Part shown: positions 32,173 to 41,877 of the stretch, one piece after another
Layout: every line of letters starts with the position of its first letter
How positions within the stretch are numbered: position 1 is the stretch's first letter
From: Channallabes apus
Taxonomy: Eukaryota > Chordata > Actinopteri > Siluriformes > Clariidae
Assembly (NCBI GenBank): GCA_030522415.1
Contig: CM060131.1
Location: 10,869,203 to 10,933,202, forward strand
DNA length: 64,000 bases
Reading direction: 5' to 3'
Made by a program: the position numbers and the translations under genes
The notes under the pieces: model-generated
Seen by the model: only the letters and a program-made list of their open reading frames with translations
What the model was told of the DNA's origin: nothing
Database searches by the model: none

Positions 32173-32543
32173 ATGGGGTCATGTTACTACACTATTTTTG
32201 ACGCGTAGCTTTGGTTTGAAGTTTCACTCACACAACAGAAGTCCGATCTCTTTGTCTCTTGTAGTTTATTTTGTCAGCATCAAAGAATCAACACTTCATA
32301 CAGTCGTCTTGAGTAAATCCACTGTGATTACAACACCAGTTGCTGTATCTTATAAATTTCTTACGCATACAGTATAACAATGCTTTTGTTGTATATCTGC
32401 TTACGGGTAGCTTACATATATATAACAACACTTTTGTTGTATATATCTGTTTACGGGTAGCTTACGGTCAAAAGCTTGTATTTCCGTAGCCTTCCGCATC
32501 TAAACTGAAACTTTCCATCATGCGATAGTCATACAAATACATG
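32173..32543. other. non-coding spacer with a short direct repeat
   Basis: TTTTGTTGTATAT..CTG(C/T)TTACGGGTAGCTTAC occurs twice at about 32383-32414 and 32431-32465. Nothing else recognised. Confidence 0.45.
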
Positions 32544-33184
32544 TGTCACGTCCTGCTATGATGGACTGTGGACTTGGTGTTGAAGCATAAATGCAGAGGG
32601 GATGCAGTGAAACAGAAAAGAGTCTTTAATATTAAAACAAACAAGCAAAACATGAACAAAATATGAACTAAGAGTTGGCTAAAAACATGGATCATACGAA
32701 ACAGAACTCAAACACTTGGACATAAGACTAGGGATTACATACATTGATACACAATACAGATACAAAATATGTTAGTATCACCCTCATTAGTATTTAAACA
32801 GACTAATAACTAAACATGCAATGGGGGTTACTTATACAAATGGGTAAACACAAAAGGCTAATTCTCCTAGAGGCTAATCCTGCTAGGAGACACAAAGACA
32901 AGGACATCTTAATATAAACAAACTTAACTTAAAGTGCTCCTGAAACCAAAAGGCCAACTTTTTAGTTTTTGTTAAACTAAAACAGAACAAAACAAAACCC
33001 ACATAACAGAAATTAATGCTCGACCCAGTTTCCCAGAACAAACAGGTATTTATAAAAGTGCTAATGAGCCTCCTCAGTTCAGGTGAGCATCCACGTCACC
33101 TGACCGAGGAGGCTTCTGGGAAACTGAGTCTAGGAACAAAAACTACAAACTAAAAACACTGCCCTCTAGTGGGCAACCCTCACA
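32544..33184 (-). repeat. solo LTR related to the 19.3-kb element
   Basis: Flanked by ACATG on both sides (32539-32543, 33185-33189). On the minus strand it starts TGTGAGGGTTGCCCACTAGA and ends GGACGTGACA, paralleling TGTGACGGTTAACCCCTAGA and ACGTGACA of the 19.3-kb LTR. It shares the CCTCGGTCAGGTGACGT block and a TATAAATA box. An outer inverted repeat CAGTTTCCCAGAA / TTCTGGGAAACTG encloses the hairpin and TATA box. No internal region, so LTR-LTR recombination is inferred. Confidence 0.82.
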
Positions 33185-33189
33185 ACATG

Positions 33190-33520
33190 TCATAGTGGAA
33201 TGACATCACAGACCAATTTACGAGTGGCAAAATGGATGCTTAAATAACAAATTTAAAGCTTATGGTTTATGTAATAAACATAATGCTTAATGCTTTACTA
33301 ATGAATAGAATAAGGTAGAATAACATGAAATAAAACAAATAAACACAACAACAAATTCATAACAAGTACGATATGGCTCTTACATTCCAGCCCCTAATTG
33401 ACAGGCATGGCGACTGACAATTACAATTTTGTTTATAAAGCCATTAGATCAAACATTCTTAACCTTCTAAACATTTCAAATCTTTTAAATGTATAATATT
33501 TATCTCAGGTGTTTATATTT
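33190..33520. other. AT-rich non-coding stretch
   Basis: Lies 3' of the BEL/Pao pol and could contain its 3' non-coding region, but no LTR copy was matched. Confidence 0.35.
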
Positions 33521-33525
33521 GCATA

Positions 33526-33846
33526 TCAAATTTCATAACAGATTAGCACACATTTACAGTAACAGTCCAGTTCACATATGAGGCACAGCTTGTCGATGGG
33601 TCTTTCCAGAGTGTTGGTCTTAGTTTTAACTAGCACACGTCTCACAAGTCCCCTTTTGTCAGAGAACACTTTCGTGATTCTTCCCATGACCCATGAATTT
33701 CTTGGAGAAGACTCATCAATTATTAAAACTATATCTCCAATCGAGAGGTTTTTTCTCTCTTGAAACCATTTTTGATGTTCCTGGAGCAAGGGCAAGTATT
33801 CACGCACCCATCGCTTCCAGAACAGGTCTGATAGGTATGCTTCCAC
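33526..33846 (-). pseudogene. BEL/Pao pol C-terminal (post-integrase) domain
   Basis: YLSDLFWKRWVREYLPLLQE then RKNLSIGDIVLIIDESSPRN and WVMGRITKVFSDKRGLVRRV, the small beta-rich domain at the end of BEL/Pao and some retroviral-like integrases. It is one frame away from the integrase body; the shift is near 33840. Confidence 0.85.
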
Positions 33847-35489
33847 CTGCGACGTGCATAGATGTCTTCCTTTTTGAAAAGTCCATGGGGCAGGTTTGGC
33901 TGTTTTTTCTTCAGCAGCAGGTGGTTAGGTGTCAGAGGTTCCAGATCTGTGGGATCTTCCGAGACAGTAGTGAGGCGTCGGTTATTCATTATCACTTCTA
34001 CCTCACACATGAATGTATGCAGGCTCTCGTCAGTTAATGTTTGTTCTTTCAGTACTGATCTCAAAATCTTTCTAACTGACCTGATCTGTCTTTCCCATAT
34101 TCCACCAAAGTGAGATCCAGAAGGTGGATTGAATGTCCACTGTATGTTCCTTTGAGTGAGGAAGCTTTCAATTCGTGACTGATTCCATTGCTGAATAGCA
34201 TTACGCAATTCAGTCTCAGCGCCTATGAAGTTTGTTCCATTGTCGCTTCTCATGACTGACACCTGACCTCTCCTGCTTATAAAGCGTCGAATGACGTTCA
34301 CACAAGAGTCTGTGTTGAGCGAGTGAGGGATTTCAATGTGCACGGCTCTTGTTGTCAGATAAGTGAAAAGTACGCCATATATTTTAACGTTACTTCTGCC
34401 ATGTTTGACCTCGAAGGGTCCGAAGTAGTCTACTCCCACATTAGTAAAGGGTGGGTGGTCTGGTATTATTCTCTCACTTGGTAGTTCTGACATTTTTTGC
34501 TCATATGTTTTAGCTCTAGACTTTCTGCATATCACACACCTGGAGAGAAATTGTCTTACAAGTGAGTTAGCAGTCGGAATCCAGTATTTCTGCCGCAATT
34601 CTGAAAGCATGTAATTTCTGCCACTGTGTCCAATCTTTTCATGAATGTCTCTTAATATTAACGTTGTGATATGTGAGTCTTTAGGTACAATGACTGGGTG
34701 TTTAACATGCTCTGGCATTGCGGACCTGCCGAGACGTCCTCCGACTCTCAGCAATCCATCCTGTAGTACTGGGTCCAGTTTGGACAAGCAACTGTTTCTT
34801 TTTGTTTGTTTCTTGTGTTTTTGCTGTGTGGGAATTCTCTGTTTTAATTCTGCTGCTGCTTTACCCTTTTGCAACGTGAGAATTTCTTCCTTAAAAATTT
34901 GTCTTTGAGTAAACTTGATGATTTCGTTTTCTGCTCTTGTTAGGACTTGAGCTGTTAGCGACTGTTGATTTTCTGTCTTTGGGTTATCTACTTGTGTGTT
35001 GACGCTTTCTGTATTTTGTTTGAGCATGTCTCTAATGCGAAGGATCCAGGCAACAGATCTTTTTAACTTGTGCCAATCAGAGTGATAGTTAATCAATTTA
35101 CTCACTGCGTCTGTGTTTTCTGTAATGCTCATAATGTTCACTAAAGCTGAGAGCTTAATTTCGTTGTAATTTTCTTTCATTGACGTGTCATAAATGTTCT
35201 CAGGCCATTTGCACTCTGCTTCTTTGAGAAAGGAGGGACCATGGATCCAGTCAACGTTTGTCATAAACTTTTCACAGGATAGCCCCCTGGATGCAGAATC
35301 AGCTGGGTCTTTTGAGGTATTAACGTACCTCCATTGCCGTGACTTGGTTGACTCTCTTATAATGGCGATTCTGTTGGCCACAAAGGTTTTAAAGCGAAGT
35401 GTTTCGGTATCAATGTATCTCAAAACAGTTGTACTGTCAGTCCAAAACATAGAGTCCAGCAATTTCAATTCTAGCTGTTCTTTCAACAT
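33729..35489 (-). pseudogene. BEL/Pao RNase H and integrase
   Basis: 586 codons. RNase H: MFWTDSTTVLRYIDTET, VANRIAIIRES, WRYVNTSKDPADSASRG. Integrase: zinc-binding IHEKIGHSGRNYMLSELRQK and RCVICRK (H-H-C-C), core VDYFGPFEVKHG (D), VMRSDNGTNFIGA (D), NPPSGSHFGGIWERQIR (E). The catalytic triad is present. It is the longest open piece of the element but has no start context and is separated from RT by an indel at about 35490-35510. Confidence 0.9.
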
Positions 35490-35493
35490 TTTG

Positions 35494-36790
35494 TCATTTT
35501 TTTACAGCGACCATTGCCGCAGTCAGTTCCATTCGTGGAATGGTGGTTTGTTTCAGTGGCGCTACACGAGAGTTCCCCATCATGAATGCACAATGTGTAA
35601 GTCCATCAGCATTTACTAACCTGAGGTATGAGACAACTCCATATCCCATTTCACTTGCATCCGAGAAGTGGTGGAGTTGTGCTGTAGCTGTAACTCCGAA
35701 GTCGGCTGGTTTTATGCATCTTGTTATGCTGAACTCGGACAGTCGGTGTAGCTCTTGCAGACAGGTTTTCCATGCCTTTGCAATCTGCTCGGGAATGTCA
35801 TCATCCCAGGCTAGTTTTTCTTTACATAACTGCTGCATTAGAATTTTAGCTGGCAATATGACAGGTGAGAGAAAGTCTAAAGGGTCGTATATTGAGCTAG
35901 TGATTGACAGGATTCCTCGTCTTGTCACAGGTCGTTCCTTTAAACTAATCTTAAACTTGAACATGTCTGAATCAATGCACCACAGCACCCCCAGAGCTCT
36001 CTCAATGGGCAGTGCATCTTTACTCAAGTCTAAGTCTGTCATGTCTTTGATCATTTCGCTTTCTGGTATGGAAGTCAGTAGGGCATGGCTGTTGCTTGCC
36101 CACTTAGTGAGGTTGAACCCTCCACTTGCACAGAGGCTTGTGAGATCATTGTTTCTAAGGGCGAAGTTAGCAACTCTAGGAGATGATTTTGCACCGAACA
36201 AGTGAACTACCATCTTATACTCAACTAAATCTTGGTTCACATCTCCGTTCGGCCAACATAGGAAGATCTGTGTCCTTCTCGTGGACTCTCACTTGATAGT
36301 ACATGGCTTCTGCCATCATGGCAATTTCTTCTTGTCTAAAGCATGTGAGCATGCCAATAAGTGAGTTTGTTAAGTCTGGTCCTTGTAGGAGCTCACTATT
36401 TAGTGACACTCCTTGATAACTGGCAGCACAGTCAAAAACCACCCTCAGTTTATTCTTTTGAGGATGATAGATGCCGTGATGCGGTATGTACCACACATGA
36501 CCGTCTTGGCGGTTTACGTGATGTGTAGGGACCCTGACTGCATGACCCTTTTTTAGCATGTCATTCATGAAGTTTCTGTACTCCTTGTGAAAGGAGCTGT
36601 TGCTGCTAAGTTTTCGTTTAAGGTTTAATGCTCGTTGCGCAGCTGCACTTCGGTTATTTGGCATTTGAATGACTGCCTTTTTTAGTGGAAAGCCGATGTG
36701 GTAGTGATTATTTATAAACTGCAGAGAGTTATTCACAGAGTCTAAAAACTGATAGTCTTCCTGTGTCCACTCGGCCTTATCATCACAATT
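35494..36790 (-). pseudogene. BEL/Pao reverse transcriptase lacking the YVDD segment
   Basis: Two frames joined near 36235. The first (36221-36736) has FMNDMLKKGHAVRVP, VWYIPHHGIYHPQKNKLRVV, FDCAASYQGVSLNSELLQGP and a DLTNSLIGML block. The second (35494-36240) has VHLFGAKSSPRVANFALRNN, then directly GGFNLTKWASNS, VLWCIDSDMFKFKISL and RRGILSITSSIYDPLDF. In BEL/Pao relatives the (Y/F)VDD active site lies between ANFALR and GGFNLTKW; here only about 8 residues are left there, so the catalytic box is deleted while the frame stays open. Confidence 0.85.
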
Positions 36791-36970
36791 TCATTTGGGA
36801 AAATCGTGGTTGAACGGCTGTATCAGCATTTGTTCTACACTTTCAATGGAGGTTCTGTTAACTGTAACGCTCGCTGGTTCGTCGGGTTCCCTGAGAGGCC
36901 CGTTCACAGTCCATCCGAGAGCATTCTGCACCACGTATGGCCCTTCATGCCTGCTATTGATTACTTGCCG

Positions 36971-37825
36971 TCATTCTAGGAGTTTGTGCTCTTTATTTCC
37001 TATGAGAATTTCCTAGGAGCAATAAAATTTACTTAAAATCTATGTGTGCAAATAGATGTTAAGAGGATTTTATCAAGTGGATCTTACAAGTTCTTTTTTT
37101 CAGTGCATGGGTGAACACGATGATTTAAGAATTTAATTAATATGTGTGTGTTTACCGTATAAACTTTTTTCTATGTCCAGGTACAATCAGAAAAATGTAA
37201 CCAGAAAACAGCATATAACTTTAAACTTACATTGATTAGCTATATAAACAACACACCTATGAGGCTGGACAATGGAATAAACTGTGTGGGTGACAATAAT
37301 ATTAAATATTTATCTGTGAATTCTTTGACAATACTGCTGCTTTTTGTTGGAAACTAGCAGACATAAAAAATATGAAAAATACTTTAAATAAATATAAAGG
37401 GGACGATGGGCTAAAGCCCCCCTAAAAATGGCCTAGCGATGCCCGTGTATATATAATGAAAATATTATGTGTAAAGAAAATATAATTTTTATATTCGTGT
37501 TTAATTACAAAAAAATAAACATTTTAATGGTTAGTGATTGTTGCAGACATTCACATTATTTTTTGGGGAAGAGCTTGGCTTGTACAGGCTACTCATCAGC
37601 AGTCGGCGCCCCGCTGTAACCAGCAGATCAAAGGAGCAGTTATCGGCTGACACGTAGCCTTCTGAGTTTGGAGACCCACAGAACCCCCACTGTATTATAA
37701 TGCCTCTTCTTACATTTCATTCATGATTTCGCTGATGGGGGAATTCGTAGAATTTGGGGTTTTAAAAACAATTAACAAGGCCGAGTAGACGTCTCTGCCT
37801 AAAATGTTTTTCGCCAGCAAAACAC

Positions 37826-37828
<3 letters not shown>
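36971..37828. other. non-coding region
   Basis: AT-rich with a more mixed-composition block at about 37560-37720; no coding frame or known element recognised. Confidence 0.4.

Positions 37829-37861
<33 letters not shown>
37829..37861. repeat. (TC)n-(TA)n microsatellite
   Basis: About ten TC units followed by a short TA tract directly abutting a SINE tail. Confidence 0.95.
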
Positions 37862-38223
37862 TCATTCATTCATTCATCTTCTATACCGCTTTATCCTGTA
37901 TTTAGGGTCGCGGGGACCTGGAGCCTATCCCAGGAGACTCAGGGCACGAGGCAGGGTACACCCTGGACAGCGTGCCAATCCATCGCAGAGCACACACACA
38001 CAAACACACACACACACTATGGTCAATTTGGGAACGCCAATTAGCCTAATCTGCATGTCTTTGGACTGTGGGAGGAAACCGGAGTACCCGGAGGAAACCC
38101 ACCAAGCACGGGGAGAACATGCAAACTCCATGCACACAGAGACGGGAATCGAGCCTGGCCGGGAATCGAACCCGGACCCTGGAGGTGCAAGGCGACAGTG
38201 CTAACCACTACACCACCGTGCCG

Positions 38224-38225
<2 letters not shown>
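37861..38225 (-). mobile_element. tRNA-derived SINE in a TA tract
   Basis: Minus-strand copy: head GGCGGCACGGTGGTGTAGTG at the right end, B-box GGTTCGATTCC, tail (GAAT)n at the left. It sits inside an AT repeat, so the target duplication is only seen as TATATATA on both sides. Confidence 0.88.
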
Positions 38226-38264
<39 letters not shown>

Positions 38265-38356
38265 GTATATATATATATATGGACACAAACAGCAAAAAAT
38301 ATGAAAAGCCCTAAGCACTTTATTGCTTTTCATCATGTTTTTGCTGTTTGTGTCCA

Positions 38357-38390
<34 letters not shown>

Positions 38391-38391
38391 T
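38226..38391. repeat. AT tracts flanking a ~30-bp imperfect palindrome
   Basis: (TA)n at 38226-38280 and 38357-38390 enclose GGACACAAACAGCAAAAA (38281-38298) and its reverse complement TTTTTGCTGTTTGTGTCC (ending about 38355). Pairing extends to GAAAAGC/GCTTTTC around a 15-nt loop. Strong cruciform potential; no element identity known. Confidence 0.85.
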
Positions 38392-38556
38392 TAATTCATG
38401 TCTATTTATGATCTAAAAAAATATATTATGAGTTGTTGTGTTTTATTATTCATAAGACAACCTTTCAGTTTTGTAAATATTCTAGTTATAGTTTGTTAAG
38501 TCTTTGTTAAACGGTTTTGAGAATTAGACCATCCAGCTAAGATCAATATTATTAAT
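38391..38556. repeat. dispersed repeat of unknown type, copy 1
   Basis: TTAATTCATGTCTATTTATG and later ACAACCTTTCAGTTTTGTAA through GAATTAGACCATCCAGCTAA recur at 49233-49572 with high similarity. There is no coding capacity. Confidence 0.75.
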
Positions 38557-38709
38557 ATTAAGCATTTTATTTCTATTTATTCTATGCTTTGCTGGAGAAA
38601 TACATTTTAGGCAGAGACGTCTCGGTCTTGTTAAATAGTTTTAAACCCCTGAATTCCCCCATCCGAAACCGGTTTGATAACTTCTTTGTTATTTGTTATC
38701 TTCTTTGTA

Positions 38710-40249
38710 TTAGTTTTCATTGTTATGCTGACGACACACAGCTATACGTCTCAACAAAACCTGATGAGAAAAACCATCTTACTAAAGTTGAGCAATGTGT
38801 GCAGGACATAAGAAGTTGGATGCTAATTAACTTCCTTCTGCTTAATCCGGATAAGACAGAAGTTCTAGTCATAGGACCGCATACAGCTAGAAGTAAAATC
38901 TTAGATCACACCGTAACTTTAGATGGCCTTTCTGTTCCATCAAGTGCAACAGTAAAAGACCTCGGTGTGATTATAGATTCCAGCCTTTCATTTGAAGCTC
39001 ATGTAGATAATATCACCAGGATAGCATTCTTTCACCTCAGAAATATTGCCAAGATAAGAAATATATTGTCGCTAAACGATGCAGAAAAACTAGTTCATGC
39101 TTTTATCACTTCTAGGTTGGACTATTGTAATGCCTTACTGTCTGGTTGTTCAGTTAGGTGCATAAACAAGCTTCAGCTAGTCCAGAATGCAGCAGCGAGA
39201 GTCCTCACTAGAACCAGAAGATATGAGCACATCACCCCTATCCTATCTTCACTACATTGGCTCCCTGTGAAATTTCGCATTGATTTTAAAATACTACTCT
39301 TGACATATAAAGCATTAAATGGTCTCGCGCCGCAGTATCTGAGCGAACTGCTAGTGTCTTCCGCCACGCCTACTTCGGTCAAAGGATGCAGGCTGCTTGT
39401 CAGTACCGCGTATTATGAAAACTACAGCTGGGGGCAGAGCTTTTTCTTACAAAGCCCCAAAATTATGGAATAGTCTTCCAAATAGTGTTCAGGACTCAGA
39501 CACAGTATCAGTGTTTAAGTCTAGGCTCAAAACCTATTTATTTAGCCAAGCATTTTTATAAATAGATTTGCCATAAGGTAAAGGAGCAGATCTGGGGGAC
39601 TCATGGATGTAGAGTATTATGGTGAACTGGTATGTTTAGATGCTGTCTTCCTCAGTTTCATTTGATCACTCAGGTTTGTTGACGGTGAGGTGATTGTTTG
39701 CTTTACATCTCAGGGAACCCTCATATTTGTGTTTCCTTCTGGCTCTCCCTTTTAGTTATGCTGTCATAGTTAGTCCTGCCGGAGTCCCTGCTTGCACTCT
39801 ACAGTAAATATACATTCACATTATACATTATGTGACTGTGACCATACCTAATTGCAATCTCTCCTCCTCTTCTCTTCCTCCCCCTCTTTCTCTTTCCTCT
39901 CTCCCCTTGTCTCCCCCTTTCACTCTTTCTCTCTCTCTCTCTCTGTCGAGCTACACATGTCGTTCCTGAGCTGCCAGTGATCCAGACTCCCTCTGCCCTC
40001 CGGACCTGTCTGATCCATCCTGGTGCCCTGTTTCTGGTTGGAGGTCTCGTCGCATGGATGCCCCGTGTGTCTCTTTGGGATGCGTCTGGTGTCTGGGGAT
40101 GATTCTATCTACTTAGAAGATGGTTCTGGCCTCGACTGGTGTTGTCAGCTGTTTCTCTGAGGACTTGACAATTCGATAGTTCAGGACTTTCTACAAGTCT
40201 GCCTGAGTCTCCAATAATTACTGGACTCCATTTTACAGCAACTATTATA
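38710..40249 (+). mobile_element. L2 LINE, 3' half, interrupted by DIRS
   Basis: Starts within the RT palm (TTTTCATTGTTATGCTGACG) and runs through the ORF end and 3' UTR; it resumes after the DIRS element at 45445. Nearly identical to the copy at 54.17-54.48 kb over the shared part. 5' truncated at about 38710. Confidence 0.9.
38712..39560 (+). pseudogene. L2 ORF2 C-terminal part
   Basis: [97 protein letters not shown] and LSSLHWLPVKFRIDFKILLL. The open frame runs from upstream of 38710 to a shift near 39430, after which the usual AFSYKAPKLWN-type ending lies in another frame. The YADD box is intact but motif A and the endonuclease are missing. Confidence 0.9.
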
Positions 40250-40250
40250 A

Positions 40251-40475
40251 CGTCTCGGGTTACTTTGCAGTAACCCTGTTCCCTGAGAGGCGGGAACGAG
40301 ATGCTGCGTTAGAACGCTTATGGGAACTATCTTGTCGAATTGCCGGCCATGAAGCATGTGTGGAAAAACGCCATTATCTGGCTACATATAACCTCGGTCA
40401 GGTGACGTCATCTGATTAGATCAGGTGGAGGTTATAAATACCGGAAAGCCGGCAACAAAACCTCAGATTATTTGT
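40251..40475. repeat. DIRS left inverted terminal repeat and outer end
   Basis: The outer 50 bp are unique to this end and contain a GGGTTAC/GTAACCC hairpin; the inner part matches the right repeat inverted. Contains TGACGTCA (40403-40410) and TTATAAATACC (about 40433-40443). Confidence 0.88.
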
Positions 40476-40516
40476 CTGAATGGACGTCCGGTCACATGGT
40501 AGTGCGGCGTTCGGAT

Positions 40517-40623
40517 GCAGCATCTCGTTCCCGCCTCTCAGGGAACAGGGTTACTGCAAAGTAACCCGAGACGTTCCCTTTTCGAGGCTTCACTCAATGC
40601 TGCGTTAGAACGCTTATGGGAAC
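40517..40623. repeat. DIRS internal complementary region
   Basis: GCAGCATCTCGTTCCCGCCT through GTAACCCGAGACG is complementary to the left outer end; TTCCCTTTTCGAGGCTTCAC through CGCTTATGGG is complementary to the right outer end. In DIRS elements this region templates completion of the terminal repeats and formation of the circular intermediate. Confidence 0.88.
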
Positions 40624-40707
40624 GAGAATACCAACGCCGCCGCACTACAGGTGTCTGGACCCCAAGGTTGTGTAGCGTGTGCGCACAAGGCCGAGAAGGT
40701 CTCAGAT

Positions 40708-41877
40708 TCATGTCCGGGAAGCTGACCCGAGGACTCGAGAGCCTGGAGTGGCATGGACATCCAGACTATAAAATCTTATAAATGTGTGCGGAGAGGACCA
40801 ACCCGCTGCGTCACACACTTGTTGCAGGGGAGTACCTCTTGCAAGAGCAATAGATGAGGCGACCCCTCTGGTTGAATGAGCCCTGACTCCTAGGGGCGAA
40901 GTGAGTCCACGCGCCTCATAGGAGAGGGCAATAGCATCTCTCACCCAGTGTGACAGAGTATGTGTGGTGGCGGCCGCCCCCCGGTTGCAGCCTCCATAAC
41001 ATATAAAGAGTTGCTCTGACTTTCGCCACTGGCTGGTGCGGTGGACATAAGCCTGAAGAGCACGTACTGGGCACAGTAGGTGAAGTTTCTCCTGCTCCGA
41101 ATCCGAAAAGGGCGGAGGACAGAAGGCTTCCAGGATGACAGGGTACATGGTAGAGAAAGGGACTTTCGGTAGATAGTTTGGGTGAGGATGCAGAATGGCC
41201 TTGACTAGCCCAGGGGCAAAGTCCAGGCAAGATGGGGAGACTGACAATGCACGCAGGTCTCCGATCCTCTTTAGAGAGGTGATGGCCATAAGAAGAACCA
41301 TCTTGAGTGTCAGAAGCCTGTCGGGCGCTGACTCTAGCGGTTCAAAAGGAGTGTCGATCAGACCTTCGAGCACGATAGATAAATCCCAAGAGGGAACCGT
41401 GACTCTAGTGGGTGGCCTCAACCGTTTAGCTCCACGAATGAAACGGGCAACTAAAGGGTGATTTCCTACAGTAATCCCTTCAGACAGGACGTGGCAGGCT
41501 GAAATAGCGGCCACGTACGTTCTGAGGGTACTAGGGCACAAGCCCGAGGACAATTTCTCTTGCAGGAATTCCAGCACTGAAACAATTTGGCAGTGGACTG
41601 GGTCCACCTGCTTAGCCATGCACCAGCTCTCGAATACCTTCCATTTGAAGGCATAAATCCTTCTAGTGGAGGGAGCCCTAGCACTTAGGATGGTGTCAAT
41701 TACGCCCGCTGAAAGGCCGGCTTGACTCAATTGGTCCCGTTCAGGGGCCAAGCGTGAAGGTTCCAAAGCTCGGGCCGGGGATGAAATATTGTCCCCTGCG
41801 CCTGAGATAGAAGATCCCTCCTCATTGGAATCATCCAAGGTGAGCCGTCGAGGAGCGATATTATTTCTGAGAACCAT
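40708..41877 (-). CDS. DIRS tyrosine recombinase
   Basis: 389 codons from the ATG at 41877. The frame is open far upstream (to 43713), but that part overlaps the RT gene and looks non-coding, so this internal start is an inference. It overlaps the RT ORF by about 150 bp. Core-binding helices: TRRIYAFKWKVFESWCMAKQ, SVLEFLQEKLSSGLCPSTLR, TYVAAISACH. Catalytic region: Arg at about 204 (LKRIGDL), His334-x-x-Arg337 (AHSTRGVA), GW at 359-360 and nucleophile Tyr370 (FIRFYSLDV). The protein would integrate a circular DNA copy by site-specific-type recombination without a target duplication. All recognisable catalytic residues are present. Confidence 0.85.
   Translation of the reverse strand: MVLRNNIAPRRLTLDDSNEEGSSISGAGDNISSPARALEPSRLAPERDQLSQAGLSAGVIDTILSARAPSTRRIYAFKWKVFESWCMAKQVDPVHCQIVSVLEFLQEKLSSGLCPSTLRTYVAAISACHVLSEGITVGNHPLVARFIRGAKRLRPPTRVTVPSWDLSIVLEGLIDTPFEPLESAPDRLLTLKMVLLMAITSLKRIGDLRALSVSPSCLDFAPGLVKAILHPHPNYLPKVPFSTMYPVILEAFCPPPFSDSEQEKLHLLCPVRALQAYVHRTSQWRKSEQLFICYGGCNRGAAATTHTLSHWVRDAIALSYEARGLTSPLGVRAHSTRGVASSIALARGTPLQQVCDAAGWSSPHTFIRFYSLDVHATPGSRVLGSASRT

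Larger units (their letters stand above)
33521..36970 (-). mobile_element. BEL/Pao LTR retrotransposon pol region, LTRs not found
   Basis: Minus-strand pol in the order linker, RT, RNase H, integrase, C-terminal DUF5641-like domain. Family motifs: HGPYVVQNALGWTVNGPL at the 5' end (36860-36960), ARNFALR/HLFGA RT blocks, HFGGIWERQIRSV and LTPNHLLL in the integrase, and ERKNLSIGDIVLIIDE..RNSWVMGRI at the end. gag and protease are absent upstream of 36970, so it is 5' truncated. Confidence 0.9.
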
